Part shown: positions 14,878 to 21,899 of the stretch, in pieces
How the letters are laid out: every line of letters begins with the position of its first letter
Numbering within the stretch: position 1 is the stretch's first letter
Position numbers and translations under genes: made by a program
DNA from: CADCVT01 sp036389485
Lineage (GTDB): Bacteria; Actinomycetota; Thermoleophilia; Solirubrobacterales; Solirubrobacteraceae
Assembly (NCBI GenBank): GCA_036389485.1
Contig: DASVPR010000046.1
Coordinates: forward strand, 1 to 40,677
DNA: 40,677 nt
Reading direction: 5' to 3'
The notes under the pieces: generated by a model
What the model saw: the letters and a program-made list of their open reading frames with translations, nothing else
What the model was told of the DNA's origin: nothing
Database searches by the model: none

Positions 14878-16185
14878 ATGCGTCTGGCGATCCTCGCCGC
14901 CGCCGCGGTGACGCTCCTAGGCCTCGCGACGACCGACCGCGCCGGCGCCTGCTCCTGCGCCCAGATCGACCCCGAGGAGCGGCTGAAGCAGGTCGACGCG
15001 GCCGTCATCGGGACCGTCCTCTCGGACGACGGGAAGGTCGGGCGGATCCGCGTCGAGCACGAGTTCAAGGTCGACCTCCCGGCCGAGATCGAGGTCGGGA
15101 CCGGCGACGAGGAGTCGGCGTGCGAGCTCTCGCTGGAGCCGGGCCGGCGGATAGGGCTCTTCTTGACGCGGGCGAAGAGCGGCCGCTGGAGCTCGAGCCT
15201 CTGCGACATGGTCGACCCCGACGACCTGCCGGGCGCCGAGGAGCGCCTGCCCCGCCCGCTCGGCGAGGGGACGGCCGCGCTGGTCGCCTACGGCTCGTTC
15301 TCGGCCGGCCGCGTCGCGCTGCTGGACGGCGAGGGACGGCCGCTGGCGTACGGCGCCGGCCGCGGGACCGCCGAGCGCCTCGGCGTGTGCCCGGGCTCCC
15401 GGCACGTCGTGGAGCTGGTGCGGGACGGCGCGCGCCCGTCGATCGCGATCCGCCGCGTGCGCGACGCCGCCGTCGTGCGCCAGCGGCGCTCGCCGTGGCG
15501 CGGCAACGTCTCGCGGGTCGCCTGCGGCGACCCCGACGGCCGGAAGCTCTTCGCGGTCGTCGGGCGGAGGCGGTCGACCTCCGTCGCCGCGCTCGAGGAC
15601 GGGCGGCCACGCACGATCCACGCCGGGCGGTACGTCGGCGCCGAGCTGATCGCGCCCTACGCGATCCTCGTGCGCAGGCGCGGCGCGGACCTGCTCGACC
15701 TCCGGACCGGGCGCGTCCGGCGGCTGCGCGGCGTGCGCGGCCACAGCGAGTCGTGGGCCCTCAGCCCCGACGGCACGCGCGCGGCCGGCATCGCGCCCGG
15801 CTTCGACCGCCGCGACTTCGCGGGGGCGGTGATGCTCGTCGACCTCGCGCGTCGTACACGCGCGATCGTCCGCCCCGCCCGCGAGGACTTCACGCTGACC
15901 AACGCGGTCCTGTGGCTCGACGACGACCGGCTGCTCGTCGCGGGCGACAGCCGCCGGCTGCGGCTCGTCGACGACGCGCTGCGGACGCTGCGCACGTTCC
16001 GGTCCCGGCTGGAGCCGGCCGGCCTCGTGATCGCCGGCGGCGGCGTCTACGGAGTCGACGACGAGACCCTGCGCGTCGCCGAGGGCCCCGACCTCGCTCA
16101 GCGCGACCTCGCGCGCCTGCCGGCGCGCGGCATCTCGTCGCTCGCCGCGCTGCCGGACGCCCCGCAGGTCGACGTCACGCCGTAG
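14878..16185 (+). CDS. Secreted NTR/TIMP-like protein with a beta-propeller-like region
   Basis: The 435-residue protein starts with a signal peptide (MRLAILAAAAVTLLGLATT, mature end near AGACSC). CSCAQIDPEERLKQVDAAV follows; a Cys-x-Cys at the mature N-terminus is the hallmark of netrin/TIMP-type (NTR) OB-fold domains, here about residues 25-115 with further cysteines. The remainder (120-435) has repeated strand patterns such as DLLDLRTGRVRRL, SWALSPDGTRAAGIAP and RLRLVDDALRTL, like a WD/YVTN-style propeller. The ATG at 14878 is preferred over the GTG two codons upstream because it opens directly onto the signal sequence. It is followed after 14 bases by the M14/amidase wall hydrolase and may be cotranscribed. 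NTR domains inhibit or regulate extracellular proteases in other systems; here the function is unknown. Confidence 0.75.
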   Translation: MRLAILAAAAVTLLGLATTDRAGACSCAQIDPEERLKQVDAAVIGTVLSDDGKVGRIRVEHEFKVDLPAEIEVGTGDEESACELSLEPGRRIGLFLTRAKSGRWSSSLCDMVDPDDLPGAEERLPRPLGEGTAALVAYGSFSAGRVALLDGEGRPLAYGAGRGTAERLGVCPGSRHVVELVRDGARPSIAIRRVRDAAVVRQRRSPWRGNVSRVACGDPDGRKLFAVVGRRRSTSVAALEDGRPRTIHAGRYVGAELIAPYAILVRRRGADLLDLRTGRVRRLRGVRGHSESWALSPDGTRAAGIAPGFDRRDFAGAVMLVDLARRTRAIVRPAREDFTLTNAVLWLDDDRLLVAGDSRRLRLVDDALRTLRTFRSRLEPAGLVIAGGGVYGVDDETLRVAEGPDLAQRDLARLPARGISSLAALPDAPQVDVTP

Positions 16186-16199
16186 GCCACACTGTCGGC

Positions 16200-17435
16200 G
16201 TGTTCCTGAGCGCCGCAGTGGCCGCGGTCGCCGCCCTCGGCGGGCAGAGCGTCGAAGGACGGCCGCTGCGCGTCGAGCATCGCGGCGCCGAGGACGCGCC
16301 GCGCCGCGTGCTCGTGGTCGGCGCGATCCACGGGGACGAGCCGGGAGGCCGGAGGGTCGCGGCGGCGGTGCTGCGCGCGACGCCGCCGCGCGGCGTGCAG
16401 GTGTGGGTCGTGCGGAACCTCAACCCCGACGGCGCGCGGCGCGGCACGCGGCAGAACGCGCACGGCGTCGACCTCAACCGCAACTTCCCGCACCGCTGGC
16501 GGCGCGCGCCCCGCGGCCGCTACTGGCCGGGGCCGCGGGCGGCCAGCGAGCCGGAGACGCGCTACGCGATGCGCGTGACCCGCGCGATCCGCCCCGACGT
16601 CACCGTCTGGCTGCATCAGCCGTACGGGATCGTCGTGCCGGCGGCGGGCGCCGACCGCGCGCTCGTGCGGCGGTACGCGCGGGTCGCCAGGCTTCCCGTC
16701 CGCAGGCTGCCGCGCTACCGGGGCACCGCTGCCGGCTGGCAGAACCGCGTGCTGCCCGGCGGAGGAGCGTTCGTCGTCGAGCTGCCGGCCGGCACGCCGA
16801 GCCGCGCGGCGGTGCGCCGGCACGTGCGCGCGGTGTGGGCGGCGGCCCGGAGCGGCGCCGTGGCGCGCGACGCCGCCGCGCGCCCGCGCATCCACTGGGA
16901 CCCGATCCCGTTCGGCCTGAAGCGCAAGCGCCAGATGCGCCGCTACGCGCGGCGCCACTACGGCCTGAACACGCACCTGCTGAAGGCGCCGAAGACCGTC
17001 GTCGAGCACTTCACCGCGGGCGACACCTACGCGAGCGCGTTCAACACCTTCGCCGCCAACCGCCCCGACCTCGGCGAGCTGCCCGGCACGTGCGCGCACT
17101 TCGTGATCGACAAGCGAGGCCGGATCCACCAGCTCGTCTCGCTGAGGTTCATGTGCCGCCACGTCGTCGGCCTCAACCACGTCGCGATCGGGATCGAGCA
17201 CGTCGGCCGCAGCGACGACCAGGTGATGGGGAACCGCCGCCAGCTGCGCGCGTCGCTGAGGCTCACGGCGTGGCTGCAGGAGCGCTACGCCATCCCGACG
17301 CGGCACGTCATCGGCCACGCCGAGTCCCTGTCCAGCCCGTTCCACCACGAGCGCGTGAAGGCGTGGCGCCGCCTCACCCACGGCGACTTCGTCAAGCGGA
17401 CGATGGACCGCTACCGCCACCGCCTGGACGGCTGA
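16200..17435 (+). CDS. M14 zinc carboxypeptidase fused to amidase_2 peptidoglycan hydrolase
   Basis: The 411-residue protein joins two wall-cutting domains. Residues 20-215 form an M14 peptidase with the zinc site GAIHGDEPGG (His44, Glu47), substrate-binding NAHGVDLNRNFP, third ligand WLHQPYG (His139) and catalytic Glu194 in FVVELPAG, like the MpaA/gamma-D-Glu-diaminopimelate peptidases. Residues 262-405 form an N-acetylmuramoyl-L-alanine amidase: VVEHFTAGDTYASAF (zinc His270), CAHFVIDKRGRIHQLV, VAIGIEHVG (Glu333) and VIGHAES (His373). A basic linker (about 225-255) separates them. The start GTG at 16200 is the first after the upstream stop and opens onto a short hydrophobic stretch (FLSAAVAAVAALGG) that may be a signal peptide. 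Both active sites look intact, so one polypeptide could cut both the sugar-peptide bond and the stem peptide. Confidence 0.88.
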   Translation: MFLSAAVAAVAALGGQSVEGRPLRVEHRGAEDAPRRVLVVGAIHGDEPGGRRVAAAVLRATPPRGVQVWVVRNLNPDGARRGTRQNAHGVDLNRNFPHRWRRAPRGRYWPGPRAASEPETRYAMRVTRAIRPDVTVWLHQPYGIVVPAAGADRALVRRYARVARLPVRRLPRYRGTAAGWQNRVLPGGGAFVVELPAGTPSRAAVRRHVRAVWAAARSGAVARDAAARPRIHWDPIPFGLKRKRQMRRYARRHYGLNTHLLKAPKTVVEHFTAGDTYASAFNTFAANRPDLGELPGTCAHFVIDKRGRIHQLVSLRFMCRHVVGLNHVAIGIEHVGRSDDQVMGNRRQLRASLRLTAWLQERYAIPTRHVIGHAESLSSPFHHERVKAWRRLTHGDFVKRTMDRYRHRLDG

Positions 17436-17517
17436 TCGCTCGGGCTCTTGACAACCGATCTAGAGTCCCGACCACTGGTGCTCGACACCGGGCGCCGCGG
17501 GCGAAGAGGGGTGCACG

Positions 17518-20310
17518 ATGGGGCGGGGGCTCAGGGGCGTCGTGTTCGGGACGGCGATCGCGGGTGTGCTGCTCGTCGCGCCCGCCGGGCCGGACCCGGC
17601 CACCCCACCGGCCTCCGCCGGCTCGGGCGGCGAGGGGCTCGAGGGCCGCTCTGTCGAGGCCCCGATCGTGCAGGCGCGGCCCATCCCGCAGACGCGCGCC
17701 GCCACCAGCCGGCCCGCCGCGCTGCCCTCCGGCGCGACCGCCGTGTTCCCCGGCTTCAACGGCGACTCGATCTTCGTCACGCTGCCGCCGCGGGAGGCGT
17801 CGTCGCTCTCGTCGGCGCAGGTCCTCGACCAGGTCGTCCGTCCGATCGCGCGGGCGGCCGGGCTCCCGCGCCGCGGAGCGGGGACGTTCCGCGCCTCGCG
17901 CCGGCAGGGGAAGGGCGACCGCCGGCCGGGCGCGAGCCTCGCGGCGCTGGCCCGGGACACGTGCCGCGAGTTCGCCGAGATGCAGCGCTCCGGCTTCGAC
18001 GCCATGTGCGCCGTGATGACCGGGCGCGAGCGGGCGACGCCCGAGATCGACCAGATGTTCGACAACGGCGAGGGCATGACGTTCGCCCAGTTCAAGGCGG
18101 ACATCGAGCGCAGCCAGATCCAGTACGCGTTCCCGCAGCTCGTCGGGTCGACCCCGATCGAGCACGTCGGGCTGCTCGCCTCGCGCTGGGAGGGCGAGAC
18201 GATCACGACGGTCCACGGCAGCCTCTTCACGCGCTTCGCGATCGCCAACTCGCGCCGGCTCTCGTTCGCGCGCGCCGCGAAGCTCGGCGCGCGCCGCGTC
18301 AGCCGGCTGCGCGGCGTGCGCCGCGCGTCGGTGCCGCGCAAGGCACGCGGCGAGCTGGTGCTCCTGCCGTACGGAGGCGCGCGACACGGCCGGCGGCGCG
18401 TCCCCGCGCTGCGCTACGCGTGGCGGACCCTGGTCGAGGGCGTGCTCGACGACAAGGCCGAGGCCCTGTGGACGGCGTACTTCGACGCCCGCAGCGGCGC
18501 CGTCCTCGAGCTGATGCCGCTCGGCGGCGACGAGTTCGCCACCGGCGAGACGTGGCGCCGCGACCCGACGACGCCGACCGAGGTCGCCGGCTTCACCGTC
18601 GACCCGCCCTCGGGCGGGCAGTTCACGCTCGAGGCCGACGACGGCACGACGCGCGGGGTCCGGCGGGTCGACCGCCTCGGCGACGGCGACTTCGACGACG
18701 GCGAGGTCACCGTCGCCGGCACGGCGGGCGGCGTCGCGAACTTCAACGTCGCGCCCATCAACGACGACGCGAACGCGATCTGCGGCGCGGGCGGCAACAA
18801 CACGTTCCGGCAGGTCAACGCGTTCGGGCACGTCGCGCGGATGCGGGACATGGTCATCAACGCCGGGACGGTCCCGCCGTTCCCTGAGGGCGCGATGACG
18901 ATCTGGACCGACGACCCGGACCCGGACGGGGGCGGCAACTCGCTCGCCTACGCCAGCAGCGGCAACACCACGCTGAAGCTCGTCCAGGGGTCGGCGTTCT
19001 CCGCGTCCACCTGCCCGGACACGGGCGGTGCGTCGCTGCCCGGCCCGACCGACGTCACGACCATGGGCCACGAGTTCTGGCACGCGGGCATGGCACGCCT
19101 GCACGATCGCCGGCCGGCGGACTGGTGCGGCTCGGCATCGTGCACGATGCCGAGCGGGCGCGCGCTCTTCCACGACTTCGCGGACGCGTTCGGCCACGCC
19201 TACGCGTCGATCAACTGCCAGGCCGGCTACTCGCGCAAGAACAACCCGACGGCGAACGCGTCGCTGCGCTGCGTCGCGAACACGAGCGAGACGAGCGGCG
19301 TGCCGCGGCTGTCCGACGTCGCCGTGCCGTTCATGCCGGCGGCGCCGAACGACCACTTCCCCGAGAAGCGCCCGCTGTACAGCGCCTCCGACCCGGGCAT
19401 CCGCGGCTACGCCGACGGGCAGATCGCGGCCGCGGCGCTGTGGCAGGTCCGCCGCGGGATGCGCAGCAAGTGCCTGCCGTCCGGCACGCCGCAGTACTTC
19501 GTCCGGCTCATGCGGGCGCTGTGGAACTTCGGGTTCATCACGAGCGCGGGGACCGGCGACGAGCAGATCTACCGCTACCTCCAGGACCTCCTCCGCCAGA
19601 TGGTCGTGCAGTGGGCGACGTCGGGCAGCCCGGGCGGGCCGCCGGCGTTCTTCCACAACGGCAACCACACGACGAACAAGGTCACGTCCGGCTTCGCCCG
19701 CGCGGGCGTCTTCCTCGTCCCCCACCAGTGCATCGACGGCAGCAGCGCGACGACCGAGGCGACGAGCTGCCCTGCGAGCCAGGGCGGCGAGAACGGCGGG
19801 GACGCGATCGTGGACATCGACGACAACGACACGGGCGACGACCCGACGATCGACAGCGTCGTGCACCGGGAGATCGACTGGCTGCGCAGAGCCGGCGGCC
19901 CACCGACGTTCCAGGTGTGGACGGGCCCGCGGTTCAAGTTCATCGGCGCGTCGGCGAGCAGCTTCACGCCGTCCACCGCGAGCCCGTCGCCGTGCTATGT
20001 GCAGTACCAGGTCGAGCTGTCGCCGAACCAGGACTTCAGCGGCACGGTGGTGACGAGCACGCCGAGCAGCGGCGTGTGGCGGACGGTGTCCACGACGACC
20101 GAGCCGGTCTGCTTCGGCACGTGGACGCCCACGACCGCGGAATGGGACAGCCTCAAGGGGACGTCGGGCGACGTGCGCATCCACTACCGCGTGCGCACGC
20201 GCAACGCGGCGGGCGACGCGGCGTCCGAGCGGATCTCCACGGCGCCGGGCAACGGCCTGTGGAACGTGCCGCCGGCGTACGCGGTCGTGCGCGACAGCGG
20301 GCAGCCCTAG
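17518..20310 (+). CDS. Secreted zinc metalloprotease-like protein (HEFWH)
   Basis: The 930-residue protein has an N-terminal hydrophobic export segment (VVFGTAIAGVLLVAPAG, residues 8-24). A propeptide-like region follows to about residue 380, with a fungalysin/thermolysin-propeptide feel (AWRTLVEGVLDDKAEALWTA, YFDARSGAVLELM). The catalytic region contains TTMGHEFWHAGMARL, where His518-Glu519-x-x-His522 is an HExxH zinc motif, then GRALFHDFADAFGHAYAS, resembling the downstream helix of M36/M4 peptidases. A C-terminal beta region (about 800-920) carries QVELSPNQDFSG and RVRTRNAAGDAASERIS, like a fibronectin type III fold. An AGAGGGG ribosome site precedes the ATG, and a TTGACA box lies at 17448-17453 without a convincing -10 partner. 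Protease function is inferred; the third zinc ligand was not identified. Confidence 0.75.
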   Translation: MGRGLRGVVFGTAIAGVLLVAPAGPDPATPPASAGSGGEGLEGRSVEAPIVQARPIPQTRAATSRPAALPSGATAVFPGFNGDSIFVTLPPREASSLSSAQVLDQVVRPIARAAGLPRRGAGTFRASRRQGKGDRRPGASLAALARDTCREFAEMQRSGFDAMCAVMTGRERATPEIDQMFDNGEGMTFAQFKADIERSQIQYAFPQLVGSTPIEHVGLLASRWEGETITTVHGSLFTRFAIANSRRLSFARAAKLGARRVSRLRGVRRASVPRKARGELVLLPYGGARHGRRRVPALRYAWRTLVEGVLDDKAEALWTAYFDARSGAVLELMPLGGDEFATGETWRRDPTTPTEVAGFTVDPPSGGQFTLEADDGTTRGVRRVDRLGDGDFDDGEVTVAGTAGGVANFNVAPINDDANAICGAGGNNTFRQVNAFGHVARMRDMVINAGTVPPFPEGAMTIWTDDPDPDGGGNSLAYASSGNTTLKLVQGSAFSASTCPDTGGASLPGPTDVTTMGHEFWHAGMARLHDRRPADWCGSASCTMPSGRALFHDFADAFGHAYASINCQAGYSRKNNPTANASLRCVANTSETSGVPRLSDVAVPFMPAAPNDHFPEKRPLYSASDPGIRGYADGQIAAAALWQVRRGMRSKCLPSGTPQYFVRLMRALWNFGFITSAGTGDEQIYRYLQDLLRQMVVQWATSGSPGGPPAFFHNGNHTTNKVTSGFARAGVFLVPHQCIDGSSATTEATSCPASQGGENGGDAIVDIDDNDTGDDPTIDSVVHREIDWLRRAGGPPTFQVWTGPRFKFIGASASSFTPSTASPSPCYVQYQVELSPNQDFSGTVVTSTPSSGVWRTVSTTTEPVCFGTWTPTTAEWDSLKGTSGDVRIHYRVRTRNAAGDAASERISTAPGNGLWNVPPAYAVVRDSGQP

Positions 20311-20313
20311 GCG

Positions 20314-20697
20314 ATGGACGACACGATCCGGCACGTCCTGACCGCTTACCGCACGTGGGCGGTGGTCGGGGCGTCGCCGGACCCGACGCGCGACTCCCAC
20401 GCCATCGCGAGCGTGCTCGAGCGCCGCGGCTTCGACGTCGTGCGCGTCAACCCGAACTGGCCCGAGGCGTACCCGTCGCTGGAGGCGGCCGCGGAGGACC
20501 ACGACATCGAGGTCGTCGACGTCTTCCGCCGCTCCGACCAGGCAGGCGCCCACGTCGACGAGGCGATCGCGATCGGCGCGAAGGCGGTGTGGCTGCAGCT
20601 CGGCGTGATCGACCACGACGCGGCCGAGCGCGCCCGCGCCGCCGGCCTCGAGGTCGTCATGGACCGCTGCCCGAAGCTCGAGCTGCCGCGGCTCTAG
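20314..20697 (+). CDS. CoA-binding domain protein (YccU-like)
   Basis: The 127-residue cytosolic protein is a single Rossmann CoA-binding domain of the YccU family: TWAVVGASPDPTRDSHAIAS (14-33) is the nucleotide loop, followed by FDVVRVNPNWPEAYPSL, IEVVDVFRRSDQAGAHVDEA, AVWLQLGVIDHDAAERARAA and VVMDRCPKLE, all diagnostic segments. The length fits the family (about 130-145). The role is unknown in general; members are thought to bind CoA or acyl-CoA and may regulate acylation. The ATG lies three bases after the metalloprotease stop. The stop CTAG is shared, in opposite orientation, with the stop of the convergent crotonase gene, so the two coding regions overlap by four bases. Confidence 0.88.
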   Translation: MDDTIRHVLTAYRTWAVVGASPDPTRDSHAIASVLERRGFDVVRVNPNWPEAYPSLEAAAEDHDIEVVDVFRRSDQAGAHVDEAIAIGAKAVWLQLGVIDHDAAERARAAGLEVVMDRCPKLELPRL

Positions 20698-21473
20698 CGG
20701 CCCTGCCAGCGCGGCCGGCGCTTCTCCGCGAACGCGCGGACGCCCTCGCGCATGTCCTCCGACGCGAACGACGACTCGCGCAGCGCGATCAGCTCGCGCT
20801 CGAGCTCGTCGGCGAGCGGGACGTCGGCGGCGAGCAGCTCGCGCAGGATCCGCTTGTTGCCGCGGATCGACAGCGGCGCGTTCGCCACCAGCTCGGCGGC
20901 GAGCTGCAGCGACGCCGCCTCGACGTCGTCTTCGACCGCGTTCACGAGGCCCCACGCCAGCGCGGTCGGGGCGTCGACGTTGCGGCCGAGCAGGAACAGC
21001 TCGCGCGTCCGCGGCGCGCCGATCGCCTGCACGAACCGCCGCAAGCCGATGTGGGAGTAGATGAGCCCGAGCTTGGCGGGCGGCATCCCGAGCTTGATGC
21101 CGGCCGCCGCGATCCGGAAGTCGCAGCACAGCGCCATCTCCAGGCCGCCGCCGATCGTGTGGCCGGGGAGCGCCGCGACGATCGGGGCGTCGCAGGCCTC
21201 GAGCGCGTCGAGCGCCGCCGTGAACGGGTGGGCGACGAGCCGCTCGGCGCGCTCGGCGAAGACGTCCTCTGGGATGTCGCCGATGTCGTAGCCGGCGGAG
21301 AACATCCCGTGCGCGCCCGTGAGGATCAGGCACCGCGCGTCGCCGTGCTCGGAGACCGCGGCCGCGAGCCCGTCGAGGATCGCGTGGTCGAGCGCGTTGC
21401 GCTTGGCGGGGTTGGAGATCGTGAGCCGGACGATGCCCTCGCCCGGCCGGTCGACGAGCAGCTCGCCTGGCAA
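20694..21473 (-). CDS. Crotonase-fold enzyme resembling YgfG methylmalonyl-CoA decarboxylase
   Basis: The 259-residue enoyl-CoA hydratase/isomerase-family protein has oxyanion-hole segments GMFSAGYDIGDIP (56-68) and GHTIGGGLEMALCCD (104-118). At the catalytic loop it reads MPPAKLGLIYSHIGL (130-144), lacking the Glu of hydratases but matching the pattern of E. coli YgfG (ScpB), whose catalytic Tyr corresponds to Tyr139 here. The C-terminus SEDMREGVRAFAEKRRP also resembles YgfG. The YgfG active-site His in SAGHDI is Tyr62 here, so specificity may differ. YgfG converts methylmalonyl-CoA to propionyl-CoA and CO2. The start is a TTG (21471-21473), ten bases after the stop of a biotin-carrier gene in the same operon, which strengthens a link to carboxyl transfer. 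General enoyl-CoA hydratase is the conservative alternative. Confidence 0.85.
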   Translation of the reverse strand: MPGELLVDRPGEGIVRLTISNPAKRNALDHAILDGLAAAVSEHGDARCLILTGAHGMFSAGYDIGDIPEDVFAERAERLVAHPFTAALDALEACDAPIVAALPGHTIGGGLEMALCCDFRIAAAGIKLGMPPAKLGLIYSHIGLRRFVQAIGAPRTRELFLLGRNVDAPTALAWGLVNAVEDDVEAASLQLAAELVANAPLSIRGNKRILRELLAADVPLADELERELIALRESSFASEDMREGVRAFAEKRRPRWQGR

Positions 21474-21483
21474 GGCAGCGAGG

Positions 21484-21696
21484 CTACTCCAGGACTACGA
21501 GCGTGTCCCCTTCGTTGACCGCCTGCCCCTCCTCGCAGAGGATCTCCTTGACCTTGCCGGAGTCCTCGGCCTCGACCGGCATCTCCATCTTCATCGACTC
21601 GAGGATGACGACGGTGTCGCCCTCCTCGATCTGCTGACCGACCTCGCATTCGATCTTCCACACGGTGCCGGTGATGTGGGCTTCGACGTCTGGCAT
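21484..21696 (-). CDS. Stand-alone biotinyl (biotin-carboxyl) carrier protein
   Basis: The 70-residue protein is exactly one biotinyl/lipoyl-attachment domain. ILESMKMEMPVEA (31-43) carries the biotin-acceptor Lys36 within the ESMKM consensus, and the flanking strands GTVWKIECEVGQQIEEGD and GKVKEILCEEGQAVNEGD form the pseudo-symmetrical half-barrels. MKM, rather than a lipoyl-type DKA/DKV, argues for biotin. Such free carriers serve split acyl-CoA carboxylases, transcarboxylases or decarboxylases. The next gene in the operon is YgfG-like. No carboxylase alpha or beta subunit lies nearby, so its biotin carboxylase partner must be elsewhere. The ATG at 21696 faces a 203-bp divergent gap with glpK. 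Confidence 0.9.
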   Translation of the reverse strand: MPDVEAHITGTVWKIECEVGQQIEEGDTVVILESMKMEMPVEAEDSGKVKEILCEEGQAVNEGDTLVVLE

Positions 21697-21799
21697 GGCG
21701 CGGAACCCTAGACCCTCGACCGGCGGGCGAACGGGGCTCGCGGATCTTCCGACCGGTGGGCGGATGGAGAGGCGCGGATCCCCGCGTACCTTGCTCTCA

Positions 21800-21879
21800 C
21801 CGGCGGGATGACCCGCCCGCCGGGGCTCCCGAGGCCAACAGGAGAGGGGCGCGCGAACGGGACAGGCGCGTCCCTCTCC
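21800..21879. promoter_or_regulatory. Two strong inverted repeats between the biotin carrier and glpK
   Basis: The 203-bp divergent gap holds two hairpins. The first pairs CCGGCGGG (21800-21807) with CCCGCCGG (21816-21823). The second pairs GGAGAGGGGCGCG (21841-21853) with CGCGTCCCTCTCC (21867-21879), 13 bp with a single G-T pair. The second ends about 20 bases before the glpK TTG, so it lies in the glpK leader. Since the flanking genes diverge, these are unlikely to be terminators. They could be operators or a folded leader. I could not match them to a known riboswitch. Confidence 0.4.
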
Positions 21880-21899
21880 GCCTCGGTAGCGTCCGGCCC

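Noticed and set aside
17448..17476. Sigma-70 promoter for the metalloprotease gene (TTGACA at 17448)
   Set aside because: No -10-like hexamer lies 16-18 bases downstream; the only TA-rich box (TAGAGT) is seven bases away.
17392..21333. A 1313-codon open frame on the minus strand
   Set aside because: It runs antisense across the hydrolase end, metalloprotease, CoA-binding and crotonase genes, is extremely Arg/Ala/Asp-rich with no domain, and is a by-product of GC-rich codon use.
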